Translations under genes and position numbers: made by a program
Notes under the pieces: model-generated
The model's database searches: none
The model's input: the letters and a program-made list of their open reading frames with translations, nothing else
Told to the model about the DNA's origin: nothing
Assembly (NCBI RefSeq): GCF_900618535.1
Contig: NZ_UYJA01000002.1
Span: 832,195 to 896,194, forward strand
DNA: 64,000 nucleotides
Reading direction: 5' to 3'
DNA from: Pseudomonas bubulae
Lineage (GTDB): Bacteria; Pseudomonadota; Gammaproteobacteria; Pseudomonadales; Pseudomonadaceae
In this document: in pieces, positions 15,853 through 25,173 of the stretch
Layout of the letters: the number at the start of each line of letters is the position of its first letter
Numbering within the stretch: the stretch's first letter is position 1

Positions 15853-16868
15853 ATAACTTGAAAAAATGGCTCGGTGGTCCGCTGCTGGCCTGTGCATTGA
15901 TCACCCAACCGGTGCTGGCCGAGCAGAAGGCACCGGTTCACTTTGGTGATATCACCTGGGAAAGCGGCAGCCTGATTACCGAAGTGCTGCGCCTGATTAC
16001 TGAGAAAGGCTACGACGTGGCGACGGACACATTGCCCGGCAGCACAGTCAGTCTGGAAGCAGCACTGGCCAAAAACGATATTCAAGTGATTGGTGAAGAG
16101 TGGGCAGGGCGCAGCCCGGTGTGGATCAAGGCCGAAGCTGAGGGCAAGGTGCTGGGGCTGGGCGATATCGTCAAGAACGCCAGCGAGGGCTGGTGGGTGC
16201 CGGAGTATGTGATCAAGGGCGACCCTGAAAAAGGCATCAAGGCGCTGGCCCCGGACTTGAAGTCGGTCAACGATCTGGCACGCTACAAAGATGTTTTCCG
16301 CGATCAGGAAGACCCTTCTCGCGGTCGCTTTCTAAATAGCCCTACCGGCTGGACCTCTGAAATCGTCAACAGCCAAAAGCTCAAGGCCTACGGGCTGGAC
16401 AAGGACTTCGTGAACTTTCGTACAGGCTCCGGCGCGGCGCTGGATGCCGAGGTCAGCTCATCGATCAAGCGTGGCAAACCGGTGTTGTTTTACTACTGGT
16501 CTCCAACCCCGCTGATTGGCCGCTACAAACTGATAAAACTCGAAGAGCCTGCCTTCGATGCCGAAGCCTGGAAAACCCTGGCCGACGCCAACAATCCCAA
16601 CCCCAAGGGCACCCGCTCCTTGCCGGCGAAACTGGCGATCGGCGTGTCGACCCCGTTCAGCAAGCAATACCCGCAACTGGTCGAGTTCTACCAGAAGGTC
16701 GATTTTCCGATCGATTTGCTGAACACAACCCTGGCGCAAATGAGCGAAAAACGCACCGAACCGCGTAAGGCGGCGCAGGCCTTTTTGCGCGAGCAACCGC
16801 AGATCTGGCATGCCTGGGTTACTCCTGAAGCGGCGGCCAAGGTCGATGCGGCGCTTAAAGCGAATTAA
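15849..16868 (+). CDS. Glycine betaine/proline-type ABC transporter, substrate-binding protein
   Basis: 339 residues with a signal peptide (MNNLKKWLGG..., cut after VLA) and the OpuAC/ProX fold: FGDITWESGSLITEVL, GEEWAGRSPVW and the aromatic stretch YYWSPTPLIGRY. Such proteins capture quaternary amines in the periplasm. The start ATG overlaps the sigma factor stop, so it is translationally coupled; the frame runs 20 codons further upstream inside the sigma gene but lacks a signal sequence there. It forms an operon with the permease and ATPase that follow. The exact ligand (betaine, choline, carnitine) is not settled by sequence. Confidence 0.88.
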   Translation: MNNLKKWLGGPLLACALITQPVLAEQKAPVHFGDITWESGSLITEVLRLITEKGYDVATDTLPGSTVSLEAALAKNDIQVIGEEWAGRSPVWIKAEAEGKVLGLGDIVKNASEGWWVPEYVIKGDPEKGIKALAPDLKSVNDLARYKDVFRDQEDPSRGRFLNSPTGWTSEIVNSQKLKAYGLDKDFVNFRTGSGAALDAEVSSSIKRGKPVLFYYWSPTPLIGRYKLIKLEEPAFDAEAWKTLADANNPNPKGTRSLPAKLAIGVSTPFSKQYPQLVEFYQKVDFPIDLLNTTLAQMSEKRTEPRKAAQAFLREQPQIWHAWVTPEAAAKVDAALKAN

Positions 16869-16889
16869 TTCCTTGAACAAGAGCACCGC

Positions 16890-17741
16890 ATGTTTCCTGA
16901 AAATCTGACGTTTTCCATCGCAGGATGGGTCAATGATGGCGTTGATGCGCTGGTGAGCAACTACGGCGATGTGTTTCGGCACATCTCCGACACGCTGCTG
17001 TGGGCCATCATCCACCTCGAAAACCTGCTGCGCCTGACCCCGTGGTGGCTGATGCTGATCATCGTCGGCGCCATTGCCTGGCATTCCACGCGCAAAATTT
17101 TCAGCACCTTGCTGATTGTCGGCCTGTTGTTCCTGGTAGGTGCTGTTGGCCTGTGGGACAAGCTGATGCAGACCCTGGCGCTGATGCTGGTGGCCACAGT
17201 GATTGCTGTGCTGCTGGGCATCCCGCTGGGGATTCTGGCCGCCCGCAGCAACCGTCTGCGTTCGGTGCTGATGCCGCTGCTGGATATCATGCAAACCATG
17301 CCCAGCTTCGTGTACCTGATCCCGGTGCTGATGCTGTTTGGCCTGGGCAAGGTGCCAGCGATTTTTGCCACTGTGATTTATGCCGTACCACCGCTGATCC
17401 GTCTGACCGATCTGGGCCTGCGCCAGGTCGACCGCGAGGTGATGGAGGCGATCAATGCCTTTGGTGCCACGCCGATGCAACAGTTGTTCGGTGTGCAATT
17501 GCCGCTGGCCATGCCCAGCATCATGGCCGGTATCAACCAGACCACCATGATGGCCCTGTCGATGGTGGTGATTGCCTCGATGATCGGTGCACGCGGTCTT
17601 GGCGAAGACGTGCTGGTAGGCATTCAGACCCTCAACGTCGGTAAAGGGCTGGAAGCCGGGCTGGCTATCGTGATTCTGGCGGTGGTCATCGACCGCATTA
17701 CCCAGGCTTATGGCCGACCTCGGCATGGGGATCAGAAATGA
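16890..17741 (+). CDS. Glycine betaine/proline-type ABC transporter, permease
   Basis: 283 residues with six or so hydrophobic segments, including two before residue 80 and the core beginning at TLALMLVATVIAVLLGIPLG. The EAA coupling loop is visible as EAINAFGATPMQQLFGVQLP. It resembles ProW/OpuAB and forms the inner-membrane channel. Its stop overlaps the ATPase start by 4 bases (ATGA). Confidence 0.9.
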   Translation: MFPENLTFSIAGWVNDGVDALVSNYGDVFRHISDTLLWAIIHLENLLRLTPWWLMLIIVGAIAWHSTRKIFSTLLIVGLLFLVGAVGLWDKLMQTLALMLVATVIAVLLGIPLGILAARSNRLRSVLMPLLDIMQTMPSFVYLIPVLMLFGLGKVPAIFATVIYAVPPLIRLTDLGLRQVDREVMEAINAFGATPMQQLFGVQLPLAMPSIMAGINQTTMMALSMVVIASMIGARGLGEDVLVGIQTLNVGKGLEAGLAIVILAVVIDRITQAYGRPRHGDQK

Positions 17742-18559
17742 CCGTCAACAAAATTGAAGTACGCAACGTTTACAAGGTGTTCGGCAATCGCGAAAAGGCC
17801 GTGCTGGCGATGATCCGCGCGGGCAAGAGTAAAGACCAAGTGCTGGCCGAAACAGGCTGCGTGGTGGGCATCAATGACATTTCGCTATCGATCAGGGCGG
17901 GAGAGGTTTTTGTCATCATGGGCTTGTCCGGGTCAGGCAAGTCCACGCTGGTGCGTCATCTCAATCGGCTGATCGACCCCAGCAGTGGTCAGATCCTGGT
18001 CGACGGAGAAGACATTCTGGATTACGACATGCCTGCCTTGCGCCATTTTCGTCGGCACAAGATCAGCATGGTGTTTCAGAATTTTGGCCTGCTGCCTCAC
18101 CGCAACGTACTGGATAACGTCGCCTATGGCCTGAAAGTCCGGGGCGAGAGCGTCGCGCAATGCCAGCAGCGGGCCCTCCACTGGATTTCCGTGGTCGGCC
18201 TGCAAGGTTACGAGCAGGTGTTCATTCATCAGCTGTCGGGCGGCATGCGTCAGCGCGTCGGCCTGGCACGGGCATTGGCCACCGACACCGACATCATCCT
18301 GATGGACGAAGCTTTCAGTGCCCTGGATCCTTTGATCCGTGCAGAGATGCAAGATCAGTTGCTGGAATTGCAGCGCACTTTGCAAAAAACCATCGTGTTT
18401 ATCACCCATGACCTGGACGAAGCGTTGCGCATTGGCAATCGTATTGCCGTACTCAAGGACGGGCAGTTGATCCAGGTCGGCAGCCCGCAAGAGATTCTGC
18501 AGGCTCCGGCAGATGACTACGTCGGTCGTTTCGTCCAGCGCCGGCGCACCAGTGCCTGA
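17738..18559 (+). CDS. Glycine betaine/proline-type ABC transporter, ATPase
   Basis: 273 residues with a Walker A GLSGSGKST, a signature LSGGMRQRV, a Walker B ILMDEAFSALDP and a switch histidine in FITHDLDEA. The ProV-specific N-terminal stretch (VFGNREKAV...CVVGINDISL) is present. It stops after the nucleotide-binding domain: the C-terminal CBS pair that senses ionic strength in ProV/OpuA is absent, so osmotic gating may differ. It ends the sigma-transporter operon; no terminator is evident in the 113-base gap that follows. Confidence 0.9.
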   Translation: MTVNKIEVRNVYKVFGNREKAVLAMIRAGKSKDQVLAETGCVVGINDISLSIRAGEVFVIMGLSGSGKSTLVRHLNRLIDPSSGQILVDGEDILDYDMPALRHFRRHKISMVFQNFGLLPHRNVLDNVAYGLKVRGESVAQCQQRALHWISVVGLQGYEQVFIHQLSGGMRQRVGLARALATDTDIILMDEAFSALDPLIRAEMQDQLLELQRTLQKTIVFITHDLDEALRIGNRIAVLKDGQLIQVGSPQEILQAPADDYVGRFVQRRRTSA

Positions 18560-18672
18560 TCCTGTACATATCCAGATACCGCCTGTAATGCGGATTCATT
18601 GCGTTTAATCAGCCGATCCGGTTCTGCCTCTCGCGGGCGTAACCCTCGTCTAATTCAACGCGATGAACTGTC

Positions 18673-21600
18673 ATGAAAACACTTTCGACCACCCCTGATG
18701 CCATGATCCGCTACTCGGCCCTGAGTAGCTTTGCGGGTCACAGTTTTGCCCTGCGCCCGACGTTTCAAGGTGTCGTTGCCAGCTGGTTCAAGCAAGCGCT
18801 ACAGGATAAATACCCGGCCCTGAACGTGGATTTTACGCAGCTCGCTATCGCTGAGCCATTGAGCCATGAGAACTCACCGGGCATGCCCAGGCGCTATCGT
18901 TTCATGGCCGTTGCGGATGTGATGATTCAGTGCTTTATCGACTCAACGCCGGTGGTGCTTATCCAGGGGGTTCACCGCCTGAGCGTCGATAAAAACGAAC
19001 TGTCTGCGCATCCATTGGCGGTGAACATGGCGGAGCTGCAAAGCATCATCAACGACCATTCGGGGTTATTGATTGCGGCCTATCAACAGGCGTTGGCCGA
19101 ATTCTGGAGTGACAGGCAAAACGGCTCATTGGCCCCGCTTCAATGGTTGAGCGAAGTGTTACGGATGGCCCTGGGGGGTGCCGCCCTGATGCAAAACCGC
19201 GTGCCTGCCTTGCCTGCCGATCAGGCAGTCGTGCTGGCGGTGGTTGCATCCTTCCCTGACAGGGACAATCGGGCCAGAGGAACCCTCGAAACCCCGGTGC
19301 ACGCCTATCTGGTCAATATCGACGGTACAGAGAACAACGTTCGGCGGCGCTTTCAACTGCCGGGTGTGGTGCTGATCACCCGGCAAATGCCCGATCACCT
19401 GATTGTGCTCGGTTATTCACTGGAGCACGGGGTTGAGTCCTTCAGCTCGGTACAGGCGTTCGCTACCTGCATGCTGACTCGTGTGTTGCAGGTTGCCCCC
19501 GTTCGGTTGTTGAGCTGGAGTCTGCATGAGCCCGAGGGGGACTTTATCACCGGCCTGGCCCGCACCTTGCTCGACCAGCAGTTGCGCAACATGGTGCGTG
19601 TGGGGCAAGCCGCTCAGGCAGGCAAATGGAGCGTCGGGCGACTGGAGCAGGTGCTGGACGAAGCGGCTGCGATGTTCCCGTTTTTCAGCGAGCAGGAACG
19701 CCCGCACCTGGAGAATGTGATCTCCGTATTGCCCGAGTGGCTCAAGCAGGCCAGCTCCGTGGATCAATTGGACTACAGCAGGTTGATGAGCGCAGAAGTG
19801 ATCTGGCAGCGCCAGACCCGGGGCCGCACCTTTCTGGACGGTATTGATGCATTGCCGGTGTACGCCGAGAAAATGATCAGGCAACGCATCGAGCGCGATC
19901 ATCCGCGGTCAGGCCTCGATATCTCGCACATTGAGATACATGACGTGGGGGTCGAAAACTTGCAGCTGCCTGTTTTCAGCGACGATGTGCTGTCATTTGT
20001 CGAGTTTGTCCTTGGCTACAGAGGCGGCTGGCCAGTCGGCCTGATCGCGGTCAAGGATCGCACAGGCGCCCCAGTACCTGACTGGTTGACCAGTGGCTAC
20101 GTGAAAAGCCTTGTGGATGAGCTGGATGTGGGAGTGGGCTATATCGCGCTACTCAAGGGTTACCTGGTGGACGACGACAAGCAAGTCATGCAGCGCGAGG
20201 CGTTATATGCGGCCCAACTGAGAATTCAATTGCCGCTGTTGGCCCTGGAGAAAAAAATCAGGGGGCAAGCCGGTTTTACCCCGCAGGGCTTGCATGTGGT
20301 CACCCAGGTCATGCGCCACGACGCGCAACGGTCGGTCAGCCATGACTATGTGTGCGTGCGGCCCCTGGGCTTTTACGCCTATGAGGGGGCCAGAGTTGAT
20401 ACGGCGGCGAACATGTTTGTCTTCGGCTCGCTGAATATCCAGACAGGGCCCTTTATCCTGTACCGGCCTTTTGCCCCTGAACCCTTGTTGGAGTATGCCA
20501 GCTGGCCCGCATTGTTTGACGCCATCAAGCATCCGGGTGAGCTGCAAGAAAGCATATTGACCTGGCTGGACGATGACGCCCGTGGTTATTACGCCGACGG
20601 CGGTTTTGCGCGACCGCATCTGGAGAATGTACTGCTGGAGGGTTTTTTGGCCCTGTTGCCACGTCGCCCGGCGACCTTGAGTACGCGTAGCCTGGTGGGC
20701 AACTACTACGGGGCGATGTTTGACGCCAACGTCAGTGCGTTGATGAGCATGGCGGACAACCAGACGGTGTCGACCTCTGAGCGTCGCTGGATGCTGCTCA
20801 AGCACTATGGCTGGAGCCTGTTTAACGGGTTGACGTTTTTCCTCAGTGGGCCCTTGCAGAAAGCCGCCTGGCTTTTTCAGACCCTGTTGAGCCTTGATAG
20901 CGGTTTGCAGGCGCGAATTGATGGCGATAAAGAGGCGGGGCAACAAACGGTTATCGATCTTTTATTCAATATCAGCCTGGCACTTCTGCACGAAGGTCTG
21001 AGATTCAAGGCAAAAGCCAATGCCCGGTTACGCTTGAGTGCCCCTGTCGATGAACCGTTGTTTACGATCTATAAACCTGAGGCCCTCCCGGCGGTTGAGC
21101 CAGTGTCCGCTAGCGTTATCGCGCAAAAGAAACAGCCCGATATTGAACCCCGTGCTGCCAGCCAGTATTCGTCCCTGGACTTCTCATGGTTCAGTGCTCA
21201 GCCCCGTTTGACAGAGCTGCAGCAGGCAAGCCTGGACACTTTTGTGCTGGATCTGGACTTGAGCCAGGGCACGCGCATCGAAGTAGGCCCCTTAAAAGGT
21301 GTTATCAACCATGAGGGCAAGTCATATGTGCAGATCGGTGCCAAAACCTATCGCGTTGGCCGTGACGCGGATGGGCTGGTGATCCAGGACGACAGGCAGC
21401 CTGAAAGATTTGGCCCGCGCCTGAGAAGGGATGAGGCCGGGCAGTGGCAACTCGATCTGCGTTTGGGATTGCGCGGCGGCGGTCCCAAAAAAACCATTCA
21501 GGCATTGCGCGAGAAAAAGACCCAGAAAGTGGCCGCGTTGCAGCAAGAGGCCGAACGCCTGGACGAAGAGCTTCTGAGGCGCGACCGAGTGCTGAAACTG

Positions 21601-23397
21601 ACTGAAGAGTTGCTGACTAAATTTCCCGATCGGCGAGCGACGTTTGTTGATCGCTACGAAGCTGAGCTGGAAGCGTGGCGCGCGGGTGTGCTGGACATGA
21701 TCAACGTCAAAACCAGGTCGAACCAAATTATCCCCCTGGAGGGCTTTGAGGCCAGAACACAGGAGACTTGGGTACAGCTGACCTTGAGGCTGTTCAAATT
21801 ACAGAACTACCTGGAAGAAGCGCTCCGTGAACTGCCGGTATCCAACTCCAGGGTCTCTTATACCGCTTCGCTGCTGGAGGTTCTGGCAGAGATAAACAAT
21901 GGCTCGAGTGCTCCCTATGAGCGCTGGATTACCAACTTGAAACAGGCCGAACGGCTAGAGGCGCGGTTATATAAAAACTCGCTGCGCGAGTGCGATGCCC
22001 TTGATGAGGTCAGAACCAGGCCGTTGCCCAGATACAGCGCACTGGAAGAGATAATCAATCAACCCAATCGGGATTATTTCGACCGCCACTGGTCCGCCGC
22101 CTACCTGGAAACCCTGTGCGAACTGGTGATCCGCCGTGATGCGGTCAACCTCATACCTGAAGAGCAATATGCATTTGATCTGTTCGGGCAAGGAACATTG
22201 ATTGATACCGCCTGGTCGCAATTAAGCTTGCGCCGTGAAGAGACGAAGTATCCCGGAGAGCATCTCGATTTCTTCGATAAGACCATCGAAAAATACGACG
22301 CAGCGGAAGGCGTTTGCCAGAACCTTGTCAGTCTTGGCTCCGAGCATTTCCGTAATGAATATCTGCCCGACATTATTGAGGTTCTAAGCAGCCTGAGAAC
22401 GTTTGCAGAAGCCCAGATGCAGAATGTTATCCGTGAGTCCGAAAGCTCCTCTTCTGAAGCAGAAGAGCCCCGGCCAGGCCCCAGTCGCCTGATCAATGAG
22501 CCAGGAGCCGGGGCAGGATCGTCCCGCGGGACTCAGCAAGTAATCAAGACCACAAAAAACCTGACGCTGGTAGGGCAGCGTCGTCCTCCGTCCTCGGAGT
22601 CTGAAGATGAAATCGTCGATGTGACTGAGGGCATCGATCAAATGAATATCCGCTCCTATCGCAAAACAGAGGCGGGAGAATGGGAAGAAATCGGTAGCAG
22701 CAGACCACCCACTCTTCAGGCTTCACAAGCCAAGTCGTTATCCCGACTCCAGGCTGACGCCCGCACGTTGCTGGAGCGGATTTCGGGAGTCATTGCACAG
22801 AACAGGGCAAGCGCTGCAACATCCAGAATACCGATCGAAATAGAAGAAATTCTGAGCTTCAAAGCCAGCTCACTCGACGAGGTGGCGCAGAAGATGGAGC
22901 GGATTGTGCTCACATCCAGCCCTGAGGTTGAGCCCCTGACTCAAGAGCGCAGAGCTGGCGCTTTGGCATTAATTACCGACCTGAAGGCGGCGGCCGGCAG
23001 GTTGCGCGCCGAGGGCCGAAGCCTGCGCATCAGCATTATCAAGCGGCTGCCGCCAACGGGTGCCAACGTCGAGTATTTAAAGGCCCAGGGCGAGGTAAAC
23101 ATTACCCGTGTGGGGAGGCGGCGGTTTTTGTCCAAAGGCCAGCGCAAGGATTATCTTGAGGAATACGCCATTAGCACTTTGGAGGGTAATGAGTTGTGGT
23201 TTGCACATTTTCATTACAAGGCAATGGACACACTCGCCGCCGACTTTGACGTGGCCCACTTGAAAACGGCCCAACAGCGCACCCTGAGTGAACAGGCGTT
23301 GTACGCCCGGGCACAGAGTTCCCATGACTATATCGCGGTGTATCGCGCCAAACTGGATCGGGCCATGGCGCAGCGGCTTTTTTTATCCCTTCCTTGA
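18673..23397 (+). CDS. Giant toxin-like protein (dermonecrotic-toxin-domain/DUF6543-like family)
   Basis: A 1574-residue protein without a signal peptide or clear membrane segment. The N-terminal half (ALRPTFQGVVASWFKQAL onward) resembles the large Pseudomonas proteins annotated with a dermonecrotic-toxin N-terminal domain. A middle block near residues 880-925 (SYVQIGAKTYRVGRDADG and a GLRGGG turn) leads into a charged coiled coil at 938-985, then helical repeats to about 1250. A Ser/Glu/Pro/Gly linker covers 1254-1290. The last 100 residues (RRRFLSKGQRKDYLEEY; ELWFAHFHYKAMDTLAADF) recur at the ends of related giant proteins, as I recall. AGA/AGG arginine codons are frequent, unlike the neighbouring genes, which hints at acquisition. 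No immunity or secretion gene is adjacent. The start has only a weak ribosome site. Function is unknown. Confidence 0.6.
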   Translation: MKTLSTTPDAMIRYSALSSFAGHSFALRPTFQGVVASWFKQALQDKYPALNVDFTQLAIAEPLSHENSPGMPRRYRFMAVADVMIQCFIDSTPVVLIQGVHRLSVDKNELSAHPLAVNMAELQSIINDHSGLLIAAYQQALAEFWSDRQNGSLAPLQWLSEVLRMALGGAALMQNRVPALPADQAVVLAVVASFPDRDNRARGTLETPVHAYLVNIDGTENNVRRRFQLPGVVLITRQMPDHLIVLGYSLEHGVESFSSVQAFATCMLTRVLQVAPVRLLSWSLHEPEGDFITGLARTLLDQQLRNMVRVGQAAQAGKWSVGRLEQVLDEAAAMFPFFSEQERPHLENVISVLPEWLKQASSVDQLDYSRLMSAEVIWQRQTRGRTFLDGIDALPVYAEKMIRQRIERDHPRSGLDISHIEIHDVGVENLQLPVFSDDVLSFVEFVLGYRGGWPVGLIAVKDRTGAPVPDWLTSGYVKSLVDELDVGVGYIALLKGYLVDDDKQVMQREALYAAQLRIQLPLLALEKKIRGQAGFTPQGLHVVTQVMRHDAQRSVSHDYVCVRPLGFYAYEGARVDTAANMFVFGSLNIQTGPFILYRPFAPEPLLEYASWPALFDAIKHPGELQESILTWLDDDARGYYADGGFARPHLENVLLEGFLALLPRRPATLSTRSLVGNYYGAMFDANVSALMSMADNQTVSTSERRWMLLKHYGWSLFNGLTFFLSGPLQKAAWLFQTLLSLDSGLQARIDGDKEAGQQTVIDLLFNISLALLHEGLRFKAKANARLRLSAPVDEPLFTIYKPEALPAVEPVSASVIAQKKQPDIEPRAASQYSSLDFSWFSAQPRLTELQQASLDTFVLDLDLSQGTRIEVGPLKGVINHEGKSYVQIGAKTYRVGRDADGLVIQDDRQPERFGPRLRRDEAGQWQLDLRLGLRGGGPKKTIQALREKKTQKVAALQQEAERLDEELLRRDRVLKLTEELLTKFPDRRATFVDRYEAELEAWRAGVLDMINVKTRSNQIIPLEGFEARTQETWVQLTLRLFKLQNYLEEALRELPVSNSRVSYTASLLEVLAEINNGSSAPYERWITNLKQAERLEARLYKNSLRECDALDEVRTRPLPRYSALEEIINQPNRDYFDRHWSAAYLETLCELVIRRDAVNLIPEEQYAFDLFGQGTLIDTAWSQLSLRREETKYPGEHLDFFDKTIEKYDAAEGVCQNLVSLGSEHFRNEYLPDIIEVLSSLRTFAEAQMQNVIRESESSSSEAEEPRPGPSRLINEPGAGAGSSRGTQQVIKTTKNLTLVGQRRPPSSESEDEIVDVTEGIDQMNIRSYRKTEAGEWEEIGSSRPPTLQASQAKSLSRLQADARTLLERISGVIAQNRASAATSRIPIEIEEILSFKASSLDEVAQKMERIVLTSSPEVEPLTQERRAGALALITDLKAAAGRLRAEGRSLRISIIKRLPPTGANVEYLKAQGEVNITRVGRRRFLSKGQRKDYLEEYAISTLEGNELWFAHFHYKAMDTLAADFDVAHLKTAQQRTLSEQALYARAQSSHDYIAVYRAKLDRAMAQRLFLSLP

Positions 23398-23402
23398 TTG
23401 CG

Positions 23403-24029
23403 TCAGGCCAGAGCGTAGCGTACTGAGAGCACGCCCTTTTTCTGACTTACGGACAACACGTTGACGGTGCCCAGTTCAGCCAGGGATTGCACATGGGTGC
23501 CGCCACATGGATAGCCCGGCAGCTCGCCAAAACGGATGGCGCGCTGCTCCGAGTCCAGGCAGGTATGCCTTTGCAGGTCGGCAGCGATCCATTGTGCCAG
23601 GGTGTGCTGTACGGCCTCGGCCTCAAGGGGTTGCGGATTGTCGCCGGCTACAAAGCTTACCCGGCATTCGCCTGGCCAGTGATGGGCTTTGGTGGGTACC
23701 CAGCCCAGTTGCTCGCCGCATACACCAATCAAATGCCCGGCCGAATGCAGGCGGGCATGCAACCGACGGCGGGTTTCGTCGACCTGAGCCCGTGCCCGGC
23801 CTGTCGGTACGGGCACGCTGACGTGGTGCACGATAGCATCCTGTCCCTGCACAACTTTGATGACCTGGCTGTCGCCGATCCAGCCCGTGTCGCTGGGTTG
23901 CCCGCCGCCCTGGGGATGAAAGGGAGTGGCGCAGAGGATGACGGCAAACCCGTCTTCTTGGGGCGCGCAGTGGATGACTTCGACCTCGCAGCTCACGGCG
24001 TCGTCATTGAAAAACAGGCGTTGGGTCAT
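23403..24029 (-). CDS. Alanyl-tRNA editing protein AlaX
   Basis: 208 residues with the zinc-binding editing motifs HSAGH (H95, H99) and CGGTH (C175, H179), as in the editing domain of AlaRS. The HPQGGGQPSD loop near residue 38 is also typical. AlaX proteins act in trans to hydrolyse Ser- or Gly-tRNA-Ala. It is convergent with the giant gene (stop codons 5 bases apart) and divergent from the LysR gene. A good promoter lies just upstream. Confidence 0.92.
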   Translation of the reverse strand: MTQRLFFNDDAVSCEVEVIHCAPQEDGFAVILCATPFHPQGGGQPSDTGWIGDSQVIKVVQGQDAIVHHVSVPVPTGRARAQVDETRRRLHARLHSAGHLIGVCGEQLGWVPTKAHHWPGECRVSFVAGDNPQPLEAEAVQHTLAQWIAADLQRHTCLDSEQRAIRFGELPGYPCGGTHVQSLAELGTVNVLSVSQKKGVLSVRYALA

Positions 24030-24058
24030 GGAGGTGTTCCTGAGCGGGTTTCGTTTTT

Positions 24059-24087
24059 AGTATAGGGGGGAGTCAGGAGTGTGATAA
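24059..24087 (-). promoter_or_regulatory. Candidate sigma-70 promoter of alaX
   Basis: On the reverse strand TTATCA and TATACT are separated by 17 bases. The predicted start gives a leader of about 20-25 bases for alaX. It lies in the short divergent gap shared with the LysR gene. Confidence 0.55.
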
Positions 24088-24102
24088 TCCATCAAATTTT
24101 CA

Positions 24103-25059
24103 ATGGACCTGTGCGCTGTGAGCATAAATCTCCCGTTGTCATTACTGGCTGAAATGGTCGTGTTTGTGAAAGTGGTCGAGGCAGGCAGCTTCTCTGAAGC
24201 CGCTCGTCAGCTTGGCACATCGCCTTCGGCAGTCAGTCGCAGTGTTGCCCGACTGGAAAAAGCCCTGGCCATTCGCTTGCTGCAACGCACAACCCGCAAG
24301 CTCGGCCTGACCGATGCAGGTGAAGAGGTTTTCAAACGTTGCGATGAAATGGCCTGTTCGGCTCAGGCGGTGATGGACCTGAGCGGGCGTTTTACCCGGG
24401 AGGCCGAGGGGCTCATTCGCCTGAGCGTGCCCAAGGCCGTGGGGCGGTACGTGATACATCCCCATATGCCCGAATTTCTGCGCCGTTACCCCAAGGTTGA
24501 TGTGCAATTGATCCTCGAGGATCGTTATGTCGATTTGATCGATGACAACATTGACTTGAGCATTCGCATTACCGACCAGCCGCCACCGGGGCTGGTGGGG
24601 CGCCAACTGTTCCCGATCGAGCATTTACTCTGTGCCACGCCGCAGTATCTGGCCGGGCACGGGGTGCCGCAGCAGCCTGAGGACTTGCGTGACCATAGTT
24701 GCATTTACCTGGGGGAAACCCCGGCTGATGCGCGCTGGAAATTCAGGCAGGGTGGCAGGTCGGTAACGGTGGGGGTGCGCGGACGTTATGCGGCCAATCA
24801 TACGGGCGTGCGCCTGGATGCGGTGTTGCAGCATATCGGGATCGGCAGCTTGCCGTACTTTACGGCACGCCAGGCGCTGGAGGAGGGGGTGGTGGTGCAG
24901 GTGCTGCCCGAGTGGAATTTTATTGCTTCCTACCACGGCGGCGTGTGGTTGCTACAAACGCCCACCCGGTATTTGCCGCCCAAGCTGCGAGTGTTTATCG
25001 ACTTTCTGGTGGAGCGGATGGCGCAGGAACCGACGCTGGAGATGTGGCGTAATCCGTAG
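24103..25059 (+). CDS. LysR-family transcriptional regulator
   Basis: 318 residues. The N-terminal winged HTH is clear (MVVFVKVVEAGSFSEAARQL, then SPSAVSRSVARLEKAL and LLQRTTRKLGLTDAG), followed by a LysR substrate domain with the IRLSVPKAVGRYVI and LDAVLQHIGIGSLP blocks. It belongs to the group with a GLVGRQL loop often regulating oxidoreductase or efflux genes. The start could be this ATG or GTG 24118; neither has a good ribosome site. Its stop codon TAG lies inside a repeat-like sequence shared with 45124-45141. Effector and targets are unknown. Confidence 0.88.
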   Translation: MDLCAVSINLPLSLLAEMVVFVKVVEAGSFSEAARQLGTSPSAVSRSVARLEKALAIRLLQRTTRKLGLTDAGEEVFKRCDEMACSAQAVMDLSGRFTREAEGLIRLSVPKAVGRYVIHPHMPEFLRRYPKVDVQLILEDRYVDLIDDNIDLSIRITDQPPPGLVGRQLFPIEHLLCATPQYLAGHGVPQQPEDLRDHSCIYLGETPADARWKFRQGGRSVTVGVRGRYAANHTGVRLDAVLQHIGIGSLPYFTARQALEEGVVVQVLPEWNFIASYHGGVWLLQTPTRYLPPKLRVFIDFLVERMAQEPTLEMWRNP

Positions 25060-25126
25060 CAGCTGCCGAGGGCTGCGCTGCCGAACGCAGCTGTTGGAAC
25101 GGCTACAGAGCTTTTGCTTCTTCAAA

Positions 25127-25159
25127 AAAAGCCCGCCAGGCAAAACCGGGCGGGCTTTT
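25127..25159. terminator. Bidirectional terminator between LysR gene and PA2817-family gene
   Basis: AAAAGCCCGCC pairs with GGCGGGCTTTT around an 11-base loop, with A-run and T-run on the two sides. Confidence 0.88.
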
Positions 25160-25173
25160 GGGTCGGACTGCGA

